Origin: Margaritifera margaritifera
Lineage: Eukaryota; Mollusca; Bivalvia; Unionida; Margaritiferidae
Direction of reading: 5' to 3'
Assembly (NCBI GenBank): GCA_029931535.1
Contig: JAQPZY010001675.1
Span: forward strand, 682,001-746,000
Length of the DNA stretch: 64,000 nt
Under the pieces are notes generated by a model. It worked only from the letters and a program-made list of their open reading frames with translations, searched no databases and had not been told where the DNA came from. The position numbers and the translations under genes were made by a program. Of the stretch, positions 39,901 to 51,900 are shown one piece after another; positions within the stretch are counted from its first letter, which is position 1; each line of letters begins with the position of its first letter.

Positions 39901-42900
39901 CCGAGGTATATCAGTAGTTGACTTATATCATGTTAATATTTCTAAGTCACCACTTGCTGATTGTATAAGTTAGATCAACTTGTACAAAAAACACTCTTCA
40001 TGGCATAATGTGTGGTCTTTGAGGTGGAGGTAACTGTAGAACTTGAAGAAAACCAACATTTACAGTCTGTCATCCCAATATTGATAGCTGGTCCAAGATC
40101 AACAGTTCTTAAGTTGTTAAGAAGCGCACAAGTGGAAACTGTTTAAGATCCTTCATTCGACTAACTATACACAAATCTTTTCTGGATTTACAATGCATCT
40201 GCTAAGGTTAGGTCACAACGCACTCAAACAGTCTTTATTTTCTATGAAGGAGCCAAGGTAGTGAAGTTTGTAGAGTGTCAGACTCATGATCCAAGGGTTG
40301 CACTTACCCAATATTAACAGCTATTTCACCAAGTGCCACACTTGTATCTTCTTTCTCATCGATATAGGCATTTTCCACACTGATTCTGACAAGTGGAAAA
40401 GTACATTAGGCAATTTTCACACATCACACATCTGTGCAAAGTGAAATTTGTTCAGCAGATATGAATTTGTGATTAATTTTGACCAACAGTATTTACAAGC
40501 TAGAACATTGTGAAACTAGAGACAGAGATTTTAAACTCCAATAATGGTTCCCCCCCCCCCCTCCTTAAACTGCCACCACTCATATCCAGCCAGTGTCTAA
40601 TTTTACTGTCATTTATTAAATTATATTTTACCTCCCTTTTGGGGCAAAGTTGTACAATCCCTGAGGTGACTGATAAAATGGGTTACACTGTAAATTAAAT
40701 AGTTTAGCTCTTGTACATTCTCTATAGCATGTAAAGTGCTTTTAGTTAATTGGGCAAGCAGCAGCAAAATGTTATTAGAGATGTGAATACAGTCTTGTTA
40801 ATTAGGCCTCCTTAAATTCGAGATTTGAATACAGTCTCATTAATAAGGCCTCCTTAAATCTTATCATTACTTTAACATGTGTAATTCCTTCCAATGTATA
40901 AGACCTCTGTCTTGTATTAACACAAATTTCACATTGACCACCACAACAGTATTATGCTACAAAAGAACAACAAATTTAACAGTACCCCTCTATCTGTTGT
41001 TCATCATCTTCATCCTCTTCTCCATCTAATTCTTCTTCCTCATCAAAATCCTCATCGTCAAATATTGTCACCTGGTCTTTATCCTCCTTCAAATGTGCCT
41101 GGAATGTTAAAAATACACAATCAAGCAAGAAAAAAAACAAACAACAAATAATGAAGTAAAAAATAACAAATGTATCTAATTCCACAAGAGGTTGACTTGG
41201 AAAGAAATTGAGTGCATCTGATATCGCAAGCATTTAAAAACCACTCCTATTATACTAAAAGCTTTGAATTCTCAGTGTTAAATGGTGTTGGAATTTCACA
41301 ATATTATCCAAATACCCTGTACATATAGATGGTATTAGAATTTCACATTACCCAAATGCCCTGTACATACAGATGGACAGAAAATTAGATGAAACAGTTC
41401 TTACACTTTCTTTCAAAACCATTGTAATTTACGTGTGATATCTACAGCCAAGATGAGATATTTACAGTATGCCAAATCCAGAACCCCCCTCATTTAAACA
41501 ACTTGGGTGTTCTCCACTGCAAAGTGGACAATGACCTATACTAGTTTTCACTTAAGTGAGAACATATTTCTGGGTCATAATTTTTTTGTCTAGCACCAGA
41601 ACTCTTCTAAACATTTCCTTTGGATTATTTAATACATGAACCAGAACTGTGAATCCAGAGTTCTGGATATATCAGGAAGATTCTAATAAATCTATCTGGA
41701 TCAAGTGATATAACACACATATGATGTTTGTAAGTTAAGAGCCAATGGCACTGCTGAATGTTTATTCTAACATTGAAAAACCGGTCTTTTGACCAGGTAA
41801 ATGAAGAATTTTGACATATTTGTGACCAAGAAAGTGGCAACTTTCATTGGATCACATGAAATAATGTTGTGCTAAAGGCCGCTTTCAAGATTTCATTCTT
41901 TAGCATGAGAGACAAGGATGGTATAAACCTACACTGGCTTACCTGTCTGGAATCTATCTTTTTTTTTTTTGCCCCCCTCCCTCTAACTATGCAAAACAAA
42001 AGGATTTTACTTCCCCAGCAAGATTTTCAAGTTGTCATGGGTTGCCAGACAAGGGATTTTTCTATCACTAAGAGAACTTTTCTATTTGGTTCATTAGTAT
42101 TAAGTGAGGGAATGAAAACATCTGGATTTTCCCCGTTTAAAAATTAGCTTATATTGAGGATAAGCCTAAGTTTCAATATCTGTCCAATTTAATGGTTGCT
42201 ATGGTTTTTGTTACCTTGACTCCTTCAGATGTCCTGAGAGACAGCATCATGTAATGCATTATGGTGGACAGATATTCACTCATATCTGACTTAAGCAGAC
42301 TCGAGATAGCAGCAAATAAACCATATCTGTACAAAAAAGAATGTTACTGTATAGTAATATTTCAAATTTACTGTATCTGCTTATGTATTAAAGAACTGCA
42401 TTTGCTTGTATATTATGTGTAGTCTCTTTCAACCAGGCCTCTCTCATAGCTCTGCGAGATCCATGCCAAATGAGGGTCTGGTAATATACCCAGTTTTCCT
42501 TGTAATGCCAGACAGGTTTTCCCAAAATTTGGAAAAGTGATTTTATGTCTGATGAGATGAGGTAATACCTTATTGGGATGATGAGATGTCATGTTTTGCA
42601 TAAACGACGAGTTTCTTTGGCTGACTGAGACACCCCTTCTGCATCAATGTCAGATTAAAAAAAAGAGATGCTCAATGATACTCATAAGTGTGCAACAGAA
42701 TCTTGCTTTAATGATCGTAGAAAGTATGTCTAGATATGTTCTGACATAGTAAAAAATGTCTTTGTAGTTTTGCTTGTACAAAGTTTGACCAAAGTGCCTT
42801 CTATCAGTAACAGCAATCAATAAAGCACTTTACAACACCCTTGTATGGTGGCGATCTCAACACCCTTGTATGGTGGAGATCTCGTGCAGCTATGTTCAAG

Positions 42901-45900
42901 TCTGGTTGAACGAGAGAGTAATATTATGTGCCACATCAGCAAATGCACGGACTCGGATCATCCACTACATAATGCTCTAGCAGATCAGGGCATATGCTGT
43001 TGATTCTAATTATGATCTCATGCAAACAGATAAACTTTGATATGCCAGAATATTATTTAATGGCAGATATGGGTCTATACATTTTCTGATCTCAGACAGA
43101 TAAACCTTGATCTGCCAGCACATTATTAAATGGCATATCTTAGTCTATACATTTTTATGATTTCAAGCAAACAGATAAATCCTTATTTGCCAGTACGTTA
43201 TTAAATGGCAGATCAGAGTCTATACCTTTCTATGATCTCAAGTAATCAGGTAAACCTTGATTTGCCAACATATTATTAAATGGCAGATCTGGGTCTATAC
43301 CTTTCTATGATCTCAAGTAATCAGGTAAACCTTGATTTGCCAGCACGTTATTAAATGGCAGATCGGAGTCTATACCTTTTTATGATCTCAAGTAATCAGG
43401 TAAACCTTGATTTGCCAGCACATTATTAAATGGCAGATCTGGGTCTATACCTTTCTATGATCTCAAGTAATCAGGTAAACCTTGATTTGCCAACACATTA
43501 TTAAATGGCAGATCTGGGTCTATACATTTTGTAGTTGGATGCACGTATTATACAGATAAATACAGTTGCTGTAAATCAGAAATCTGAAACTTAGGGAAAC
43601 TTGTCTTTTTTTTTGGTCTTTTTTTTTGGTATCAGTAATCATGTCACAAATGCAACATTACTGGTGGAGAACTTGAGTTATTATGCAGAAACCATTTTTC
43701 TTCTTTCAGTCACAGTGATCTTGACCTTTGACCACAAAATTGATAGGGTTCTATCTTACCCCAAGTGAAAGCCATCCTGGTTGGTTGGTTGTTATGGGTT
43801 TAATGCCATTTTTTCAGCACATGATAGGCTATACATGGCGGCCAGTATATTTGGTGGAGCAAGAACCAGAGAAAACCCCGGGAAGAACCACCGACCCATG
43901 GGAAGCTACTGGCAAGCTTTCTCACATACCCACGTTGGCCGAGCCCAAGACTCGAACCCACGCGGACAGAGGTGAGATGTCAGTTATCTGTAAAGGCGAG
44001 CGCCTTAGACCACTCGGCCACCTGCAGCTCGCAAGCCATCCTGGTCTGTGATGTATAATTAATTTTATTGTGCGGAAACAATTTGCTTCATTCAGTCAGT
44101 GAACTTGAGATTTAGCCATTTGACTCAGAATCAATGGGGTTCTTTCTTACCACAAGTGCAAACTATCCACAAAGTTTTGGCAGTGGTACCGTCTATACTC
44201 ACATATAAAACAATACCAACTGCAAACTGCATAGATCCAGATCTGCCAGCGCATTATGCGACGGCAGATCTGGGTCTATGCAGTTTGTAAGGACTAATCA
44301 TTTTGACTCAGAATCAATGGGGTTCTTTCTTACCACAAGTGCAAACTATCCACAAAGTTTTGGCAGTGGTACCATATATACTCGCATATAAAACAATACC
44401 AACTGCAAACAACTGACCCTGATCTGCTGGTGCATTATGCGACGGCAGATCAGGGTCTATGTTGTTTGCATTTGGACCCGGCTTATACGCGAGTATATAC
44501 AGTAAGTGCTATAGAACTGAAGTTATCCTTGGAATAGGAAAAGTTAAAGGACAGACATAGTTCATAGCATAATACACCCTGATAAAATGGCAGATGTGTA
44601 AAAAGATGATATATTATGAACTAAACTAATCAACATAGCCATTAACTTTATCTTCTTGCAAGTGTTAATAATTGAACAAAATTACACAAATACATTTCTA
44701 ATGTTGTACCATGTGTATCCTGATAAAGGGAGTGGCTGTACCTTGTGTATCCTGACAAAGGAGTGGCTGTACCATGTGTATCCTGATAAAGGGAGTGGAT
44801 GTACCATGCATATCCTCATAAAGGGAGTGGCTGTACCATGTGTATCCTGATAAAGGGAGTGGCTGTACCATGTGTGTTCTGATAAAACGAGTGGCTGTAC
44901 CATGTGTATGCTGATAAAAAGAGTGGCTGTACCATGTGTATTCTGATAAAAAGAATGGCTGTACCATGTGTATTCTTATAAAGAGAGTGGCTGTACCATG
45001 TGTATCCTGATAAAGGGAGTGGCTGTACCATGTGTGTCCTGATAAAGGGAGCAGCTGTACCATGTGTATTCTGATAAAAAATAATGGCTGTACCATGTGT
45101 ATCCTGATAGAGGGGGCGGCTGTACCATGTGTATTCTGATAAAAAGGGTGGCTGTACCATGTGTATCCTGATAAGGTTGGCCATACCATATGTATCCTGA
45201 TGAAGGGAGTGGCTGTACCATGTGTATCCTGATAAAGGGAGTGGCTGTACCATGTGTATTCTGATAAAGATAATGGCTGTACCATGTGTATTCTGATAAA
45301 GGGAGTGGCTGTACCATGTGTATCCTGATAAAGGGAGTGGCTGTACCATGTGTGTTCTGATAAAGGGAGCGGCTGTACCATGTGTATCCTGATAAAGGGA
45401 GTGGCTGTACCATGTGTATTCTGATAAAATGAGTGGCTGTACCATGTGTATTCTGATAAAAAGAATGGCTGTACCATGTGTATTCTGATAAAAAGAATGG
45501 CTGTACCATGTGTATTCTGATAAAAAGAATGGCTATACTACGAGTATCCTGATAAAGGGATTGGCTGTACCATATGTGTCCTGATAAAGGGAGCGGCTGT
45601 ACCATGTGTATTATGATAAAAAGAGTGGCTGTACCATGTGTATCCTGATAAAGAGTGGCCATAACATATGTATCCTGATAAAGGGAGTGGCTATACCATG
45701 TGTATTCTGATAAAAAGAATTTCTGTACCATGTGTATTCTGATAAAGGGTGTGGTTGTACCATGTGTATCCTGATAAAGTGGCTGTACCCATGTGTATTC
45801 TAATAAACCGAGTGGCTGTAACATGTGTATCCTGATAAAGGGAGTGGTTGTACCGCGTGTATTCTAATAAAGGAATTGGTTGTACCATGTGTATTCTGAT

Positions 45901-48900
45901 AAAGGCAGTGGCAATAAAATTGTATCCCCATACAAACATTGATATTCCAGATACGTATCACTATAGTGTTAGATCTCTAAGACTCACATGCATCTTCTCT
46001 GGTCTGGATCATTGGCCACATTCAGCAGATTTAGTCCAAACTGGATGCACTCTTTGGCTAGTGGCAGGAAAGTCTGGGCACCCACAGTTCTAGCCAACAC
46101 TCCCAGAGTATCTAGAGTTCAAAGGTCAATAACGTTCAAGCCTACACTTTAAAATATATTGTAAGGACATAATGTGAATTCATATCAAGTCATTAGGTAC
46201 CAAATCTTGTGGATATTTTGTTCTTACTACAATTCAACAACTTAAAAGCCCAGCAAACAATGGTCTCTCTGTGAAGACAGTAGAAAGCCCCTTTATCTAT
46301 TAGGTATAATGACAAAACTGATAAATGTTTTCCTTTTTTTGCAAATCCATGAAAAATTTATACCCAGGAAAACTTGAGATAGAAGCTATCACAAATATCG
46401 AACTTTTTATTTTTGCCCCTCTCCGTCCCACTTCCTGGGCGGCATTCTGGATTTGAAACCTTCATTGTTGTCTACTCATCCCCCTATAATATCTTACAAA
46501 ATATTATCAATCTCCCCCAATGGGTGTATATTAAGTTGGGTTACAAGACAGAGTCAATATTACCTATAACTAAATATATCTTTGTAAAACACATGTGCCC
46601 CTAATGTAAACACTGCATACCAAAAGAGTTAAAGTAAAAAAAATTCAAAAGTGTAGACAAATGTGAAACAGTTATAATGGCATGACAATCTAATCAGTTC
46701 ATCTATTAATGTATACACAAATGCATACAAAATTTCATTTTGTCTACCTTGCATTGTTTTTCCTTTATTGTGCTCACAACATTTTTCTTTCATGCCCCTT
46801 ACCCCCCCCCCCCCCCCAAATTGTTTTTAAAAATAAATTTCTGAAATGGCCCGAAGATCCAATCAGGTCATGTACATTTGAAAACATATATGCCTACCAT
46901 ATTTGATCTATCTACCTTAAGTGGTTTTTCTTTAATTACTTACCCAAAATAATCACCAGTTCCAAAAGGTTTAAAATATTGAAACTTTGCTGTAATGAAC
47001 TGAAAATCTAATGAGATTATCTCGGTGTGAATATAAATATTCCTAAAAAATTTGATTTGTCTACCTTGAGTTGTTTTTGCTTCATTCTGCTAACAAGGCT
47101 TTAGTCAAAGAGGTTAAAATCCAAAAAGTTCGAAAATGTGTGCCAAAAGTTAACAAGAGGTATGATGCTCTACTGACCGAAAAGAATTTCTGGGAATTCA
47201 AAATAAGACCATTTCTTCCTTTTAACTGCAGAGTGTTGAAACCATCTCTAATAACGTTGAGCAATAGCAAGATTTTCAAATTAGGTGCTGTGGCAGCATA
47301 TTGGATGTAAGATCAGCACCATTTTCATTTAGAACAAAGGAGACAACACAAAAAGTCTTTTCATGAAAACCTCATGTTGATACGTTTTTGAAGATGGCCA
47401 CTGTAAATTACAGATGATGTGAGCATAATCAGTAATGGCAAAACTCAATATTTTCTGTTACAAAATATGAAAGAAAATGCTTGTTGAAAAATAGAAGAGA
47501 ATTTGGTAAGATTTACTGGTTTTAAGATTGTTTCTCCTAGTTATCTTTCTGCCCCTGTTGACAGGCTGCAAAATGATTGTACTGACAAACTCTGAGTTAA
47601 CTTACCAATAGCCTGTACCTGAAGTTTGATCATTTCCTCATTGTCACCAGCCTCCAGGTAGACACGAAACTGCTCGATGATTTCATGGAAATATGGCTGC
47701 ATGTGCTCCTCAGCAGCACTAGCTGGAAGGTAATTTCACTTTTTCTTCATATCTCGTTCTACCTATCGACCGATCCATTGATCAATAGATAGATAGATTG
47801 ATTGATTGATTGATTGATTGATGTGGGTGGGTGGGTAGGTAAGAAGGTTGATAGGTGTGCATTGTTTATATTTATTTGTATGTATGTCTACTAATTAATT
47901 TATTCATGATAAAGACAATTTTGTTAAAAAATTGGACACAAGGATATACCTATCACTACTGTCATATCAGTGTTTTTTTTAATTAAAATGTCATGGTTCA
48001 GAGTCTTACCACATACAAAATGTTTTTAATTTTAATTATGTAATATTTGTCTACAATTGCATTGCTTTCCTTTTCCAGGACTCAAAGTCCCCCGTCCAAG
48101 CTAATTATTCCCTCCTCCAATTACTATTGGAGGGTCAGAATTGAAAAGATGATGATCCCACTCTGACTCCTTCATCATAACCAACATATGGAATATCATC
48201 CTCTTTTGACTTGGACCTAGACTACAGGACATCAAAGCGGTGTGGAAGGAGGGAATCTTTGCAATAGCAGCAGGTTAGTATTACATAATTAAAATTAGTT
48301 TTACCCCACCCCACCCCACCCCCACTAGATTTTAATGGCAGTAAGACATCACCTGCTGCTATTGCATTGCTGAATTAACCAGTAAAGAGGAGGCTGCTGG
48401 CCTCAACAAACGTAGTATAGAAAACTGTTGTACTTACTTAAGTGGGAGTGTTCACAACTGTAAGCTGGTAGAAGGTTGGGCCACATCTTGTGCTGCCACA
48501 ATAGGGCCCAACGAAAAATGCCTTTGGTCTGATGTGCCAAAGATCAAAGGTCAAATGAGAAGGCAGTGTGAGACCGCCAAAAGGCAGCTCTCACAACATC
48601 ATCCAAAAAGGAGTGATTAAAATATGCCAAAGATGAAGCAATGGCCCTAACTTCATGGACTTTAATTTGCTTGAAAGAAAGGCCCCACTCAGTAAGGGAC
48701 GGATAGACTCTCTTGATAGTGAGGACAATCCACCTAAAAATAGTGGCCACTGAAATATTAGAGGAACCCTAAATAGGTAGGAAGTGATGCTTCCAACCCT
48801 TTTTTCTCCCTTTACAAGAAGCCAAATAAAACCTTAAGGTCCTAACTGGGCAAAGAAGCCTATCTTGATCATCCCCAGCACAGATGTGACTAAGACTGGG

Positions 48901-51900
48901 GATCTCAATAATAAGTGTAGCTACAGATTTTTCAGTCAGAAATTCAGGTTGGCAAAGAAGAGAAACTGAATCATAATTACCGTTCAACCATAAACAACCC
49001 TTTTCCACCAACAAGGCATGAAGCTTGCTCCTCCTCGTGGATGCTAATGACAGCACGAAAACAGCTTATGGGTAAGGTTATTGAAGGAAGCTTCAGTCAA
49101 GGGTTCATAAGGGGGTTATGACAATGCTCAAAGAACACATGAAAGATTCCATCTAGGCATTAGTGAGCAAGATACTGGTCTCTGAAGCTCAAAATACCTG
49201 ACGAGTCTGACCAAATGTGGAACACCTAGAGAGCTCAAGAGTGGTAGAAAGGAAGAGAAGAAAATCTGCAACAGCACTCAAAAAGGGGACAGCTAGGATC
49301 AACATGCTTCCACTTTGCATCGTAAACCATGGAAGCAGATTGCCTCCTAGCCTGGATGATGCAGTTAGTAACCTTGCTAAAAAAACTGGTCCTGGTGGAT
49401 TGATCATTTGAGATGAGTCAAGCGTAAAGGTGGAGAATGTGTGATCTGTTGTGGAGGAGAGACACCCTGTACTGTGACAGCAGGTCACTCCTCTGTGGAA
49501 ATCTCTTGGACTTTTCTACCAACTGCTACCAGGATAAGCCGAGCAATGGAAATCCTGGCTTGGTGGAGCACCTGTGGAATTATTTTGAAAGGTGAGAGGG
49601 CGTATGCATATAGACAATCCCACTTTAGACTGAAAACATCCACCACCCAGGCCTTCTGGTCCGGTACTGGAGAGACATAAAGGGTGAGGTGGTTGTTAAA
49701 TCTTGTAGCGAAGAAGTCCACCAAGAGTCTCCCCCACAGTTGGAAAAGTGACTGCTACCTACTGGAGTACAGACCATTCCATGAGGATCACACAACTCCT
49801 TCTTGACAGGCTGTCCGCCTGGATATTCCTCTTGCTCAGAATATGGTGGACTCCGCGAGTGATCTCCTCTTAAGTTGGAGGAAGTTCCAGACTTCCACGC
49901 AAAGAGAAGAAGCATATGTACCTCCATGACACCAGAGATATGCTACTACTAATGTGTTGTCTGAGCCAACCATAATGCAGTAATGCCTTACGAGGGTGAC
50001 ACACCCCTGTAAAGCTAGAAACACTGCCTGCATTTCCAAGTTGTTTATATGAAGGGTCGCTTCTTCCCGGGACCAAAATCCCTGAAGAACTACACCCTCT
50101 GGCTAAAGGTGATTGCCCAAATCCTGAATCTGATGCATCAGTGTACAGAAAGAAGTGGGGTTTGGGGGTGTGAATTGGGACTTGGGTGGGAAACCAGTAC
50201 CTATTTTGCCACAAATGCAGGTGGTCGTTGTGAAAGTTGGATCCCAAGGGATCTGAGCTGAAAGAGGGTCCTTGTGCAGTCTCCAGTTGGCTTGAAGCAG
50301 AAACTGGAAAGGGCCTAAGTAAAGTCTTCCTAGGGAAACCAAATCCACAGTAGAGTTCAGAGTCCCCAGAAGAGAGAGGAAAAGGCAAGCCAACGAGGTC
50401 TTGTTCAGAAGAGCTGTTACAAGGGACGGCATTTGGTCGATCCTCGCTTGAGGGACACGAACTCTCCCTAGGCTGGTGAGGAAATTCATCCCAACATATA
50501 CAAAGTCCTGAGAAGGGACAAGATCCAACTTCTCTCGGTTACGATTAAGACCAAGATAGGTCACCGTGGACCAGGGACAGGTCCTTCAGAAGAGAATTTC
50601 TGACAACATTGTGCATCAACCACTGGTTGAAATACAGGAGGATGTGGATCCCTAATAAACTCAAGTGGGGTGTGACTACCCCCATCACCCTGGTAAAAGC
50701 TCTGGGAGTGGAGGCTAGGCTTACTGGAAGAGCCTGAAATTGAAATACCTCCTGGTCGTGACAACACTAGAGGTATTTTCTTTGTGGAGGGAAGACATGG
50801 ATGTGAAGGTACACACCCTAAAGATCAATAGAGACCACCCAGTGACCGGGCCTTATGGCATTCCCGTTTGAGGTTGAAGTCTCCATCCTGAAGAATTCTT
50901 CCCAAAGAAATCTGTTTATGATGGAAAAGTAGATTATGAGCCAAAACTTTGTCATTTTTCGACCACCAGAAAGATCCAGGAATAGAAACCCCAAATCTGG
51001 TCATTTCCACCCTCTCCACTGCACCCTTCTGCAGAAGGGTGTCTACCTCTTCCCTTAATTGAGCCAGTGTGAAGTGGTGAAAGATGGGGGTCCATAATAG
51101 TGCAGGATGATCCTGGAAATAAAGCCAGTAGCCATCCTTTAAGGTGGAATGGACCCACACATTGTCCACAATGCCTGACCAAAGCCTTAAAAACTGGGCT
51201 TGATGAACTCTTGCCAGGATGCTGGGAAGAGAAAGACACTGCAGGAGAGGGTGCAACTCCCTAGGGCCAACCTACTGCCCCCTTGAAGGGGAGGAGTCAA
51301 AACAGACATCCTCCCTTAGTCTTTCCGACCGCCTCGCCTAGCAAATGAAGTGAGAGAGGCAGCTTTGAATTCCAGCTGCTTGTGAGACTTTTGAGGTTGT
51401 GCCTCCTTGAAGAATTTGGGAGAAGGTACTAAGGTCAGTCAGGGTTGTGCTCTTCTTGGCCTGTTTGGAAGGGGATAGAACTGCTGCCACAGACCTGTGT
51501 TGTTGGCACCTTAAATTCTGTGACACCACAGAGGGAATGAGCCTCTAAAGAACATCTTTGCCTCAAGGGGTGCAGATCTCAAAAGGTTCTTGGTGTGCTC
51601 CAAAAAGACCCTCAACGTTTTTCCAAGGGCAGCATCCCTACGGAGGTGAAGAAGCTCCACAAAGAGTGCCACTGACATGGAAAGAGCTTGACATGACGTT
51701 TTTGCCACAGCCTCCAGCAAATGATGAAGCACCACAGGTGATTTCTCCTTCAAAAGACTGCCGAAAAGAGACTGGCATGCGAGGCAATAGTTTTGCGAGT
51801 GCAGGGCTTAAGCTCCAAGATTTTAACCATGGGCTGAGCCCAAAACCTAACTGATATCCCCTTCTGATGCCCCAGAGTCCGTGAGGGGGGAAAAAGGGCT

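Larger units (their letters stand above)
43640..44600 (+). repeat. Family A repeat (copy 7) carrying nested SINE and MITEs
   Basis: 'cagtgatcttgacctttgac' at the left. SINE at 43781-44032, MITE copies at 44187 and 44370, and the 3' signature around 44560-44600 ('cacaccctgataaaatggca'-like). A segment from about 44110 to 44298 is tandemly duplicated at 44300 onward. Confidence 0.65.

Noticed and set aside
44698..45824. Minus-strand ORFs of 209, 259 and 282 codons
   Set aside because: They lie wholly in the 33-bp minisatellite; the open frames follow from a unit length divisible by three and lack of stops in the unit. Peptides are simple repeats in three different frames.
50049..50261. Plus-strand ORFs across the DIRS region (49.2-53.3 kb)
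   Set aside because: They are antisense shadows of the minus-strand RT, RNase H and recombinase readings.
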